64,000 bases of DNA from Blastocystis hominis (lineage: Eukaryota; Sar; Bigyra; Opalinata; Blastocystidae), in the NCBI RefSeq assembly GCF_000151665.1, contig NW_013171868.1, positions 255,501 to 319,500 on the forward strand, given 5' to 3'. Below, one piece after another: positions 12,801-23,327 of the stretch; position 1 is the first letter of the stretch, and each line of letters begins with the position of its first letter. The position numbers and the translations under genes were made by a program. Below the pieces are notes generated by a model, which was not told where the DNA came from, ran no database searches, and was given only the letters and a program-made list of their open reading frames with translations.

Positions 12801-13984
12801 AATCGTGAGGGAAGGGGAACGAAGCGACCGATCGAGTGAGGATCCACTTCCTCTCCGTTCTCTTGCTGAATGGTTCGCGCGATTTGGTTCTGGAGATACT
12901 CGATGGCGAAGCGATAGGCGATCTGCTCTTGATTGGAGTGGTCACTATCTCTCCGCGAAGCAACTTGCTGGTCGTGCCTCACAAACTCTTGCGAGGAATT
13001 GCCGGACATGACGTTGTAGGTGTCGTAGAGAAGAGAAGGCAGTTCGTCCATGTACACCACGACGATCCATTCCTTGAACGCAGAATCGAAGAGAAGGACC
13101 ATGATGAAGTAAGTGAAGCTGCTCTGCGGCTTAAAAGAGCGAGAAAGAACACACGGGATCGCAGGATAAAACGATCTCGCGGATGAGAATCGGCATGACG
13201 CTGGTGGTTTGGTATTTCGGATCTTCCAGAATGAACGAAGGCAGTTTGTAGTGCAGCTTCTCCAGCTTCGCAATGAGGTCGGAGAGAGCGTACGACTCCT
13301 GCATGATGTTGCACATCACACGCAGAGTCGATTGGTTCAGATCGGCCCACTGCTTCATGAACTTGATCAGTTCTTCGAACTACGATCAAAAAGAGTCGGT
13401 GGAACTACGAAGGTCTGTTTGTACGGGTATTTGATGGTGTCAAACACTGTCAACAGAAGCAGACAGCAGCAGCGGAGGACGTCAGAGGCTCGGTTTCGAT
13501 CGCTAGCGTTGAGAGAGAGTGAAGAGAGGGAACGCTTCGGTCATTAACAAATCGCTGTTGGGCACGAACTTCGCCTCCTGGTGCTTCTTGCACCAGCCTT
13601 CCCGGCACCATGATTCGGGGTCTCCACAGTCGCAGCAGCCGCCACCCGAACTGTCGTATCGTTTGTAGTCATGACCCTAAGCTAACAAGATGGATCAGTT
13701 TGCTACTTCGTGATTTCCTGCTTCAAAACACTCTGCACAAAGACAGCTGGACTCTCCTGTCGAGCAGTCATTGCAACGGTAAAGCACACATTTTTCGCCG
13801 AACACTGTGTGGCAACGCTGATGCTGCGGTAGTGTATCGTTCAGTCTTTTCATGTATGTATTATAGTTCTCATCATTCGACATAATTCGCTTAAATAACT
13901 AAACTTAACACCAAGTCAAGTTACTACAGCTACGACATCGCCTCCAAAATTATAAAACTCTTCCAAGGAGGAGAATTCATTCAT
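6793..13984 (-). CDS. UBR-family E3 ubiquitin ligase (N-recognin, UBR1/2-like)
   Basis: UBR1/UBR2 proteins recognise basic or bulky N-terminal residues (N-degrons) and ubiquitinate the substrate. The N-terminus (ATG 13984, MNEFSSLEEF) leads to a UBR-box zinc domain at about 13620-13850: CVLYRCNDC, CLCAECF, NHE, then across a 30-nt intron GHDYKRYDSSGGGCCDCGD and WCKKH. A long helical middle follows. A RING-H2-like region sits at 9770-10110 (CSHMIHRSCMENLI, FFCPVCRRMENA) and an acidic linker at about 8780-8980. The C-terminal cap is at 6794-7150 (YMCLLCGRTYC, SIYYTDHN), as in UBR1. The coding span is about 7 kb for roughly 2,100 residues, normal for the family. No encoded stop occurs before the 3' element; the predicted end is ...EKIIVY plus a stop made by polyadenylation. 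Exon joins in the middle were not all resolved. Confidence 0.92.
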
Positions 13985-14314
13985 TCGGTCCGATATACCT
14001 TGAAGGAGGCAATCGAAACCTGACTTTCCTGAGGACAGAGCGGTCTCGTAGTTTACATAAATCTGAGAAAACTGTTGCGGAATAGTGCTCATGAGTATTC
14101 CAAAACAAATTTGTGTCCATGAAGTAAAAAAGTCGGGAAAGAATCAGGGTGCATAAGGTGCAATTCTGTTTTAAAACAAGCAACCAACAACCAAACAGAC
14201 CAAATCACTAACCAAAGAAGAATAAAGCAAAAGCGTCAGGTTATGCGAGTATAACCACCGAGATGCTCTAAATTAGACAAATTCGTGAGATATGAGAAAT
14301 TCCTCAAGTTCTCC
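13985..14314. other. Intergenic, 330 bp between UBR gene start and DPH3 stop
   Basis: It must hold the UBR promoter and the DPH3 3' UTR. A 68-codon minus-strand frame at 13977-14183 has no family resemblance and does not join the UBR gene in frame. No exact TGTTTGTT follows DPH3. Nothing else recognised. Confidence 0.6.
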
Positions 14315-14564
14315 CTAATTGTGAGATCGAGCCATCACCCTCACTTCTTCTAAAACAAGTTGGACATTCAAGGAGCAGCTTGGACATGTTGCAATGAGCT
14401 CTCCGTTTTTCAAATCTTCCTACACGACACAAATAAAAACCCAGTCTTACGATGTAAAATGTGAACATGTCGCCACAGGGGCAAGGATAGGTAAATCCCA
14501 TAAGTTCTGGAACAAAGAGTAGTTCATGGAAACGGACCTCTTCATATATTACAAGAGTACTCAT
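14315..14564 (-). CDS. DPH3: DPH3, diphthamide biosynthesis zinc protein
   Basis: DPH3 is the small zinc/iron protein that passes electrons to DPH1-DPH2 in the first step of diphthamide synthesis on eEF2; it also acts as Kti11 with Elongator. The product is about 72 residues, the usual size. The CSL-type zinc ribbon is complete: TYPCPCGDMF in exon 1 and, after a 31-nt intron (14420-14450), DLKNGELIATCPSCSL, giving the CxC and CxxC cysteines. The end is MARSHN then TAG (14315-14317). The unspliced frame runs on with unrelated sequence, so the intron is needed. It is divergent from the deacetylase gene, with 165 bp between start codons. Confidence 0.95.
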
Positions 14565-14729
14565 GATTGAGCGCGAGCCTAGAAGTAATCTTTATGATGC
14601 AAATCGTTTTGTATAATCGAAAAAGCATTTCACTAGCAATTTGATTGGACGCTCAATTTTGGCCTTTGGTTTCTGGCTCCCCATATAGTCATATTTTTTT
14701 GTTTTTTAGTACTATACTTCTTTGGGAAC

Positions 14730-16074
14730 ATGGATCCCGTTGTTTCTTGTAAAAAGGAGATCAGTGAAGAGGACCAGAAGCTCCGCTCTTTCATGAACCA
14801 GTCTTCTATCCATTCCTTCAACCACACATCTAAGAAGGACCGCATCATCCGCATCACAAACGGCCGCATTTTTAGAAATGGAAAGGTGGACTCTTTCATT
14901 CTTTCTTCATATTTAGATCGAGCTGGGCGACCTTTGGGTTCGGAACGGAAAGATTTTGGATCCCCAGAGCTACTTCTACAGCCGAATGAACTCATCTGAA
15001 GTATATGCTGATGAAGTGATTAACGCTCGCAACCGTATCGTGTGCCCCGGTTTTATTGATATTCAAATCAACGGAGCCTTCGGTTACGATTTCAGCGACC
15101 CTTCAATCACCAAAGAGCAGATCAACCATGTGTGCCGCAACCTTCTTTCTTCCGGATGCACTGCCATCTGCCCCACCATTATCACCTCCGCCTTCGACAC
15201 CTACCACCGCAACCTCCAGTTGTTTGCCTACCGCGAGGCTTCCGTGGAGGAGGGCTGCGCCATCCTGGGCGCGCACTGCGAAGGCCCCTTCATTTCCCCG
15301 CAGCGCTCGGGAGCCCACCCTCCCGAATACGTCCGAGCTCCAGTGAAGGGCGCGGAGTCTGTGCAGGAGTGCTACGGCGATACGTCGAACATCAAGATCG
15401 TGACGATGGCTCCGGAGCTGGAGGGCGCGCTGGCCGCCACGAACTACCTCGTGCAGCAGGGCATTACCGTGTCTATGGGCCACACCGCGGCGCATATCAA
15501 CCAGGCGATCGATGGTGTGGGCGCTGGAGCCTCGCTGATGACGCATCTGTTCAACGCGATGACGCCGTTCCATCATCGCGACCCCGGCATGATCGGCGTG
15601 CTCGGAATGCCCACGGATGAGTCGCCCTATTACTCGATCATTGTGGATGGAATTCACTCGCACCCCTTCGCGGTGCGGTTCGCTTGGAAGGCCAATGGAT
15701 CGCACTGCGTGCTCATCACCGACGCCATGGCCGCGGCGGGACTCCCCGATGGACACTACAAGCTGGGAAAGCAGAACGTGGTGGTGGCGGACGACCGAGC
15801 CGTCCTGGAGGAGAATCATGACACGCTTGCTGGATCGATCGTGCACATCGATGCCTGTGTGCGGAACTATGTGAAGTTCACTGGCTGCTCCAGAGAGGAG
15901 GCGCTCCGCAACGCCACAAGTAATCCGGCCCATGTGATTCATATGGACCATAAAAAGGGAGCACTTGAGGCCAATATGGACGCCGACTTTTTGTTTTTGG
16001 ATGATGATTTGAACGTGTTGGCGACCTTTGTGGGAGGAGAGCTGGCCTGGAACAAGGAGGGCGTTCAGATTTAA
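14730..16074 (+). CDS. nagA: N-acetylglucosamine-6-phosphate deacetylase
   Basis: The enzyme removes acetate from GlcNAc-6-phosphate, giving glucosamine-6-phosphate for glycolysis or amino-sugar recycling. ATG 14730; one 31-nt intron (14886-14916) joins GRIFRNGK to IELGDLWVRNGKILD. The product is about 437 residues, somewhat longer than bacterial NagA because of an N-terminal extension. Amidohydrolase motifs appear in order: PGFIDIQINGAFGYDF, AHCEGPFISPQRSGAH (metal-binding HxEGPF), MGHTAAHINQA, THLFNAMTPFHHRDPG, DGIHSHP and LITDAMAAAGL (catalytic Asp). No targeting signal is obvious. Encoded TAA at 16072-16074. The next gene's ATG is only 45 bp downstream. Confidence 0.96.
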
Positions 16075-16105
16075 CGATAGTAACTTTAGAGATCAATCGC
16101 TTTTT

Positions 16106-16113
16106 TGTTTGTT
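16106..16113 (+). terminator. TGTTTGTT 3'-end element of nagA
   Basis: The octamer lies 31 nt after the encoded TAA and only 6 nt before the ATG of the DNA polymerase gene, so 3'-end signal and next promoter/5' leader overlap. Confidence 0.8.
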
Positions 16114-16119
16114 TGCAAC

Positions 16120-18645
16120 ATGCTCGCAGCTCGACAGTGGAGGCGGTGGAGGCCAGGGACGGTTCGTGGACTCGCCTCAGCGCTTCACAACGTGACTGTG
16201 GTGAATGGGAAGGAAAGCGCCCAGAGAGTGCTAGATCAGGTGGGCCGCCGATTCGCTTGCTAATGTGCTAGTTGTACAAGCTAAAAGATGAGTACCACGC
16301 GATCGACACAGAGGTCACAGATGTCGATATGGAGCGTTCTCCAATAGGTATGCGCGTCCGAATTGTACGCGTAATTCGGTAGGAAATGGAAAAGTAATCT
16401 GCGCATCCATCTACTGTGGACCAAAGTACGACTTTGGGAGCGGATCGAGGATCTGGATCGATAACCTAGATCAGGCGCATGGGACATTGCAGTACTTTAA
16501 AGCCTATCTCGAAGACCCTTCGATCAAAAAGGTCTTTCACAACTATAGCTTTGATTACCACGAACTCAGAAACGAGGGAATCACAGTCCAAGGGTTTTCC
16601 TGCGACACCATGCACATGGCGCGTCTCTGGGAGTCTTCGCGCGTCGGCAAGGGTTCCTACTCGCTAGAAAGCCTCTCCGAAGAGCTCTACATCCGCAAGC
16701 GTCCCTACAAAGAGATCTTCGGAAAGCCCCACATCAAGCGCGACGGCATGCAGGGCAAAACCATCGACGTTCCCCCCGTCATCGTCGCTTTCTCCCTCTC
16801 TCCTCACCCCCAGGACCTCCAGCGCGGCTCCGCCACGCGATCTGCATGGATCGACTACTCGGCGTTCGACGCCGAAGCCACGTGGCACGTGCGCAAAGAG
16901 CTCGAATCGCTTCTCCGCGAAATGTTTTGGACTTCCGAGTCGCTCAACGGCGCTCTTTCCGAACTCTCCATGTGGGATTTCTACCGTCGCTACTACCGCG
17001 ACTTCGGTCAACTGCTCGTCAACATGGAGCGGCGCGGCATCCACGTGCGGCTGGCGGCAATCTCCCATCTAGGTCGACGTAGCGCGGCATCTCCCCGAAA
17101 TCGAGCGGGAAGCGCGCGCCGCGCTGGAAAAGGCGCGAAACCAGTTCAAGTCGTGGGCCGTCGCGGAGGGCGGCAGCGATCTGCTCTTCATGAACGTGCA
17201 CAGCACGGCGCAGATTCAGCAGCTTCTCTTCGCGCCGGGTTTTCGCGGAGGTTCGATTTGATGGGTAGTGCCCGCCAAAAAAGGGAGGGCCGGGTTGCCG
17301 CGGGAACGCGAGTTTTCTGTGGAGAACACGACGGGATTCGTGGAACCGGGGAAGAAGAAACCGCTGAAGAACCGGACGATTTTGATTCGCGGGTTGGGGA
17401 TTCCGCCAATCAGCTTCACGGAAAAAGGCTTGCCGCAGTGCAACGCGGCGACGATTCAGGAGTTGGCGGGGAAGATCGACGAGGAGAACGTGGAGAAGAG
17501 CGAGTTTGGGAAGGCGTTTGAGGCGTTGGGAGGCGGAGACCGCGGGAAAGCCGCGTGTCTGGCGCTGAACGCATTGAGTTTGTTTTGTGGAAACAAATAA
17601 CGAGCAGGCCGCGTGAATTCGATCGAAACGATGCTGAACACGTTTATTTTGCCGCTGCAAAGCGTAGCGGACGCAGAGCAGAGAGTGCACTGCTCGCTGA
17701 ATTTAAACACGGAAACGGGGAGGCTTTCCTCTCGAAACCCCAATTTACAAAACCAACCAGCGTTGGAGAAGGATGTGTACTTCATCCGAAAGGCGTTTAT
17801 GGCCAAGCCAGGGAATATTCTGCTTGTGAGCGATTATGGACAGCTCGAGCTTCGCGTGTTGGCGCACATGACGAAATGCAAGGCGATGATCGAAGCCTTC
17901 CGCCTGGGAGGCGATTTCCACAGCCGAACGGCGCTTAGCATGTACGACTACATAAAGGAAGACATTGCGAAAGGAACTTGCTTGTTAGAGTGGGATAGCT
18001 CGAAAGGAGAGCCGCCCGCGCCGCTGTTAAAGCACAAATACGCGAGTGAGCGTCGACAGGCGAAGATCCTGAACTTCTCACTCGCGTATGGATGGAAAGA
18101 GCGTGTGATTGTAGATACGGGAAAACGGCACATGGGCTGCAGAAGGATTTTGGCGTGTCGTTAGAGGAGGCGAAGGAAGTGTTGGCGAAGTGGTACAAAG
18201 AGCGTCCAGAAGTGAAGAGATGGCAGGAGCTAACGATCCAAACAGCGAAGGAAACGGGGTTCACACGCACGTTGATGGGGAGATATCGGCCATTGCCGGA
18301 TATCAACTCGAAGAATAAGTGGAAGGAGGGGCATGCGTGTCGTGCAGCGATTAACACGCCGATTCAAGGCGGGGCTGCGGATATCGTGATGATGGCGATG
18401 CTGAAAATCGAGAAAGACGAGCGATTGCGACGATTGGGGTTCGAGATGTTGCTGCAAATCCACGATGGTAAGGGATGGCGAGTGGAAAATGAGGAATAGA
18501 AGTGATTTTGGAGGGACCGATCGAGAATGTGGCGGAAGCGAAGAAGTGTTTGGTGGAGGATATGATGCATCCGTTTGCTCGACCGCTTCTCGTTGATTTG
18601 GTGGTTGACTGCAATGCGGCTCCTTCGTGGTATGAAGCCAAATAA
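16120..18645 (+). CDS. POP: Plant/protist-type organellar DNA polymerase (POP, family A)
   Basis: POP replicates organelle DNA in plants and many protists; here it would serve the mitochondrion-related organelle. ATG 16120 opens an Arg-rich, acid-free N-terminus (MLAARQWRRWRPGTVRG) resembling a mitochondrial presequence. The 3'-5' exonuclease motifs are AIDTEVTDVD (Exo I), HNYSFDYHEL (Exo II) and YSLESL (Exo III). Family A polymerase motifs are DYGQLELRVLAHM (A; Gly where Ser is usual), RRQAKILNFSLAYGKTAHG (B, built across a 29-nt intron) and LQIHDEVILEG (C, built across a 32-nt intron). Further short introns lie near 16225, 16345 and within 17060-17640. It ends in WYEAK then TAA 18643-18645. 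The 17100-17600 region shifts frame several times and its exon limits are less certain. Confidence 0.94.
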
Positions 18646-18745
18646 ATTCTAAGTTGGATGAATTGGATTGGAGGAGATCGTTTTCTTTGTTTTTCTATTG
18701 TTTTTTAAGTCATTCTGCTTTGTAATTCTATTACGTTGTTTTGCT

Positions 18746-18753
18746 TGTTTGTT
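18746..18753 (+). terminator. TGTTTGTT 3'-end element of POP
   Basis: The octamer lies 100 nt after the TAA, a long 3' UTR for this window. Confidence 0.65.
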
Positions 18754-18766
18754 TCCTTCGATGATT

Positions 18767-18845
18767 CATTCATTTATTTATTTATTCATTCATTCGATGA
18801 TTCATTCATTCATTCGATTCGATGGTTTATTCATTCATTTGCTTA
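18767..18845. repeat. TTCA-type tetranucleotide repeat
   Basis: Imperfect TTCA/TTTA tandem array with interspersed GATGATTCATTC units, between the POP 3' end and the converging IBA57 3' end. Similar arrays occur at 37315-37400 and 51805-51868. Confidence 0.85.
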
Positions 18846-18859
18846 TTTTATCAAACACT

Positions 18860-20033
18860 TCAAGCAAAAGGAAGCACCGGAATGCCACGCATCTCCTCGC
18901 CGATCTGCCACTCTCCCTTCACCGCTTCAAACTCGTGAATCAACGCCAATCCCACGTTGAATTCCTTCTGCACAAACACAACCTCCCCAATCTCCTTCCC
19001 CTCCTCCATCACCGCACTGCCACTCTTCACCTGCACCTCGCCTTTCTGCAAGAAGTGCTCTAAAGGAAGCTTACACACCGTCTCGGAGGAATAAAAGACA
19101 TCACGATGTGGACAGGAAGAAGGGACCAACAAAAAGGGAAGAAGACGATCGGGCTTTTTGTGCTTTTGCTTGACTCAATGAACTCCAATCTACCGCGTGC
19201 ATGTATCGCGTGTACGTTTCCTGACCCACATAACAACCCTTCGTTGTACTAACAGCATTCAGTTTATCCAGATTTGCGTGTCCGCAATAAAGCGACTTGG
19301 GGAAATAGTCCCTATTTCCTCAGAAATTAGGGGACATTAATACGAGCTCCAAACTCCATTCAGAAGTTCGAAGGACTGAAAGAGAGCCGTGAGAGGGCTC
19401 AAGTCGGCCTGATTCTTTCTGGGTGAGTGAAATATTGTGAAACAACGTGGAATAACCGCGGTAAACGGAATGCTTGGGAAAACGAGGATCCTTTGCTTCG
19501 CTTTTGCTGCTCTTCTCGTCCAGATAAGCTGGATCATCCAAACAGACATGCACTTCCAAGTCGTCTCGCTTGGTTATCGTGACATCTTGGTGAAGCACAG
19601 AAAACTTTAACAAGTTCATCATTTCTAGATAGAAAGCGCGATTTTGAGTGCATACTCTCAGTATGACTAGACGGAATATCCATCAAAATAGAAGTAGGTG
19701 AAACGAAGTGACACATCGCGTCAGAAAAGAGCTTTCCCTAGATTTACAAGGATCCTTTTTGTGCTACCTTGGGAGTCATAAAGGCTGCGAACAACAACGA
19801 AGAAGACGGCTTTTCAAAATTATTCGAAGCGATTCCATGCAAAAATGTGCCTACATCCTTTCCACTACGTAATTATCCAAACCAGACCAAAACGAACCTC
19901 AATGCAATTACTGATCGGTAAGTGAGCGGAATAGCTTTCTTGCTCAGATTATGAACTCTATTCCATAATTCAAAAACTAAACATCCAACATGGACATGAA
20001 GATTACAAAAAAGTGTATCATATCGGTCTTCAT
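18860..20033 (-). CDS. IBA57: IBA57/CAF17 (YgfZ-like) Fe-S cluster assembly factor
   Basis: IBA57 acts with ISCA proteins in the late step of mitochondrial [4Fe-4S] assembly, here presumably in the mitochondrion-related organelle. The GcvT-fold N-terminus reads YRSVIALSGKDVGTFLHG and FAAFMTPKGKLFSDAM. The family signature KGCYVGQETYTR is intact (about 19195-19240). The C-terminal barrel ends in GIPVLPFA and TGA at 18860-18862. Several introns of 28-33 nt are needed. The start ATG 20033 (MKTDMIHFFVIFMS) follows from a 32-nt intron that joins it in frame to the conserved part. ATG 20021 in the same frame is an alternative. A TGTTTGAT variant of the 3' element follows four bases after the T of TGA. 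The start lies about 55 bp from the REEP 3' element. Confidence 0.9.
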
Positions 20034-20087
20034 CACAAAAGTAATTATTATTATTATTATTACTATTATTTCTATGTCTTTGCTAAC

Positions 20088-20095
20088 AACAAACA
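20088..20095 (-). terminator. TGTTTGTT 3'-end element of the REEP gene
   Basis: AACAAACA on the plus strand, 32 nt beyond the encoded TAA of the REEP/Yop1 gene. Confidence 0.75.
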
Positions 20096-20127
20096 ACAAT
20101 CAACAAAAATCACTCAACCAAGTACCT

Positions 20128-20709
20128 TTAATCACTCTTCTCATTCTACACAGTCAAGGCTAAAGAATAAACCTACAACCAAAATCTTGGGAACAATCAC
20201 TTTATCATAGATCGTTGTCGCCAACTACCCATCAAGCAAAACTAACTACACTACGTCAACCTGCGGGATCATGCAAAGGAAGAGGAAGACAAATCGCACC
20301 AAGGAGAAATAGGGAATAATGTAGTGCACAAAGGGCATGGAATCAAGAACACACGAGAGCGCGAACAGAATCCAGTAAGTCAACCACTTCGATTCGTGAT
20401 CCATTATTCCCGCTTTCAGTTCAGCGAAGGAACAATAGACAGGATAGGTAAAGATAATGAGATTTCTACAATTTTGTGAAAGTAAATAAGACCTACCCCA
20501 CGACGTTAAGCCCTAATGTGAAAATAACAGCAAGACAGAGATTTGAGAACACAATAAGTGCAAGATAACATTTTCGAATGTTAACCTTTTTGCTAATCAT
20601 ATCTGCATAGGCTAAAAAGAAAAACCATCCATTAACACGTACGCATAGAATTCAACTTCTCGTCCAGTATGTCCATGTAGGAATCGAACTGTTTCTTATA
20701 ATTTTCCAT
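20128..20709 (-). CDS. REEP/Yop1 (TB2/DP1/HVA22) ER-shaping protein
   Basis: These proteins insert hairpins into the ER membrane and bend it into tubules. ATG 20709 gives MENYKKQFDSYMDILDEKLN, then after 31-nt introns two hydrophobic hairpins. The family hallmark spans the junction: GLNVVGNLIIFTYPVYCS, KWLTYWILFALS, FVFLFLCMIPQ, and after another intron LATTIYDKVIVPK. The product is about 150 residues, typical of Yop1/REEP5-6. Encoded TAA at 20128-20130. The 3' element of the upstream glycosyltransferase-like gene (20740-20747) is only about 30 bp before this ATG, so any promoter is compressed into that gene's 3' end. Confidence 0.92.
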
Positions 20710-20739
20710 TGGAAACGAGTGTACAAAGAATAATCTATC

Positions 20740-20747
20740 AACAAACA
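20740..20747 (-). terminator. TGTTTGTT 3'-end element of the glycosyltransferase-like gene
   Basis: AACAAACA on the plus strand. With four bases between cleavage and the octamer the transcript ends ...AAG GCG T, which poly(A) turns into TAA. Confidence 0.65.
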
Positions 20748-20751
20748 AAAA

Positions 20752-22688
20752 ACGCCTTTTTTGCAAGAACTACATAGCCGATATGGTCTTCTCTCACGCT
20801 TTTTTCAATCACAGTATACATTTCCTCCAGCTTCTCCACGTCGCTAAAGTAACTATCCACATTGGTTCCCATCACGATCACCACCGTGTTCTCCTGAATC
20901 CATTTCAACAACTACAATCAAGAAAGCTCATTCCACGTCCAAAAGGATATCTTTCTCCCCACCAGTTCTCTGCATGGACCATTAATGATCACTACATCAT
21001 ACTTCACTTCTCTGTACGAATTATGCCGCCATTTCTTCGCCTCGGCGCCCCATCCATCCAGCGGCACATTCACGTAGCTCCGTAACTGCTGACACGTCGA
21101 TTGGCGCGCAGACTTCGCGTCGGATCTACCCAATAACCGCGATCAAAGAGGAGAACGGATAGAAAAAGTACGTTTCATTCAAGCGGTTGGTTTTGATTCG
21201 CTGAGGCATTCTATTGGACAAAAATCCCTCCATTCCTCACCCCACACTGTAGTCATGAAACGACGCAAAGCCGCTGCTGCATTCTTGGAACGCTCCGGCG
21301 GCCAATTTGCCGTCTCCGAAGTACAAACAAGCTATTTTTACAATGTTCCTATTTCACTCTACTTTTGTTTTCAAAATACCGCCGAATTCTGGAATAATCA
21401 AACGGATCGAGAACGTCGGTTTCGTTGTTCCGGAAGAGCATCAAGCGGCCGTTTCGCTGCCGAACGAATCGCCAATCGCTGTTGGAAACGCTGGTCGGAA
21501 TCGAGCGGCGTTTGAAGTTGGCGAGCCAGGTCGCTCCCGAAACCGAGGGTATTTCGTTCCATTTCACGTTCTCAATGCTTTTTTTCTTGTGACTCTGCTC
21601 GCCTGCTTTGTTTCCTCGCGAATCTGTCATGTGCACAGCGCACACTACTACGTTCCAAGGGACTTTCATCGCTACCGCTCTCTGTGGCGTCGATGAGCTG
21701 CGCAGTTCCGAAGCGAGGATTTTTCACATAACTAACTAAATACCCGTCCACTGCAGTTCTGCCTATCACAATTCCTTTCATCGTGCTCGGATTGAACGTG
21801 TTGGGAGTGAACAAGAAATAGTCCTGGCGTGTAATAATAATAAAAAAAGTGTGAGAAGGCTACGATCGCGTTGTTCATGTAGGGTGCGTCGGTGGAGCAG
21901 AAGCTACGCAGCTGCGCTCGATAGGCTTCTCCCGAGAGAAGAGACGTGACGTTCGCCCAGGGATGATTCGTGCGACGACCCACGATGAGAACGTGCGGAG
22001 AAAAGACTCCCGCGGCGATTTGGTGGAGCGTTTCGTTGAGAACGTCGAGGATCTGGGGGGAGAGAAGGATGTCCCCGTTGAGATAGCCATAGAATTGGCA
22101 GGAATAGGGGAGGGAGGTGAGCTTTGAAAAGATGGAACGGATGTAGGGGAGGTGAAATGGATTTGTTTCGAAGTCCGAAATGCAAGTTATACGGGATTTG
22201 GTCGGTGTTGCGGTGTTTTCATTGCTTTCGCTGTTCTTGTTGCTTGAATCAATTCCTGTACCACAATAGCTCTGATAATAGTCATCATCTGAAAAGAGCA
22301 CAGGAGCCACACTCGGACCCAGCTCCAATAGTCCATGAATCATGTGTTCTTGGACTCGCATCGCTAATGAATCCTTCAGTTCAAAAAACAGACCATTTCA
22401 TACATTTCGTCTCGAAAATGATGTCCCTATACATAGTAACTTGGGTTCTTTTGCAATAGTATCCTTTGCAATCAGTCTCCCATCATCTTGGGTGAGAATA
22501 TGCGGAAAAACCTTCCTACTGATTATAGAGCATCTTCAATACTATACCTCGCTAGTTGCCGACTCTCTAATCCTCTTAGTGACACATAAATGTATGTCTA
22601 GCTCAGTACTGAAAAAGTCAACACTTACAAAGGCAAACGTGGCAGCAAACGTAACAAGCGAAACAATACAGTATGCGACCGATTTCAT
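20752..22688 (-). CDS. Type II membrane glycosyltransferase-like protein (GT-A-like)
   Basis: Probably a Golgi or ER nucleotide-sugar transferase-like enzyme; substrate unknown. ATG 22688 starts a short signal anchor (MKSVAYCIVSLVTFAATFAF). After 30-31-nt introns, DSLAMRVQEHMIHGLLELG and an Asp-rich loop lead to QFYGYLNGDILLSP, an NGD motif where GT-A enzymes hold metal, then VLIVGRRTNHPW, DYFLFTPNTFN, IVIGRTAVDG and QLIDATE. I recall this order from uncharacterised GT-A-like families. Beyond 21500 come a Cys-containing region and a second domain with KYDVVIINGPCRE. That part needs introns of about 46 and 51 nt, so it could be a separate gene, but no 3' element or clear start separates them. 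No stop is encoded before 20747; the predicted end is ...VLAKKA plus a poly(A)-made stop. Confidence 0.68.
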
Positions 22689-22802
22689 TTCCTTGAAACA
22701 GTTTGACTGGGATTACACAGGCCAAAAGCGTAAGGTTTGACCCATTTGCTTCCTCCCAGCAGCGCTGAACCACCCACCCACCAATTCCGCCGCATTTCTT
22801 TC

Positions 22803-22810
22803 AACAAACA
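22803..22810 (-). terminator. TGTTTGTT 3'-end element of RPL6
   Basis: AACAAACA on the plus strand, 28 nt past the encoded TAA of the eL6 gene. Confidence 0.8.
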
Positions 22811-22838
22811 ACCCAATCTCCACGAGAGCTCATCGTAC

Positions 22839-23327
22839 TTAGAACTTCATTTCATGAGGGCGGGATCTCTTGGAGAGGCAGAATCTAGAGGACAGATATT
22901 CCTTCATCATAGGAACTCCCTCAATGGACTTCACGACCTCCACATCCACAGCCTCCTGAGTGGCCTTCTTCTCCTCAGGCGACTTCTTTCCGTTGAAGAA
23001 CGAGTCATTGACCGAGGTGGGAATCTTGACGGAGCCAATGTCCAACTTTGTGCTGGTAGCAATGACACGCGACTGGTGCACACGGCACAGGGGAACCTTG
23101 TTCATCTTGTAGGGTCCTATCCGTGACATTCTTTAAAAGCCTTTACCAGAGACCAACAGCAATCCAGAAGCGAGCTGCTTCAGGAACACAACGCGCTTTC
23201 CAGCGTGGCGTCCAGCCAGAAGAATCAGGACGGTTCCGGGAGTAATGGTAGCACGCAACTTGGGAGCATTGTGCTTATGGGCCTCAGGAGCTTTGACATT
23301 GAAGAAAACGGGGACGCTCTTAGACAT
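22839..23327 (-). CDS. RPL6: 60S ribosomal protein L6 (eL6)
   Basis: Structural protein of the cytosolic large ribosomal subunit. ATG 23327 gives [15 protein letters not shown], then the conserved core [38 protein letters not shown] and, across one 30-nt intron, [20 protein letters not shown]. It ends in the family's C-terminal RPHEMKF and TAA (22839-22841). At about 152 residues it lacks the long basic N-terminal extension of animal L6 and resembles the shorter fungal and protist forms. This is an unambiguous assignment. Confidence 0.97.

Noticed and set aside
13977-14183. 68-codon minus frame upstream of the UBR gene as an extra gene or N-terminal exon
   Set aside because: Does not join the UBR start in frame with standard splice sites and shows no conserved features.
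22342-22740. 132-codon plus-strand frame near 22.5 kb
   Set aside because: Overlaps the N-terminal exons of the minus-strand glycosyltransferase-like gene, which has a signal anchor and consistent introns.
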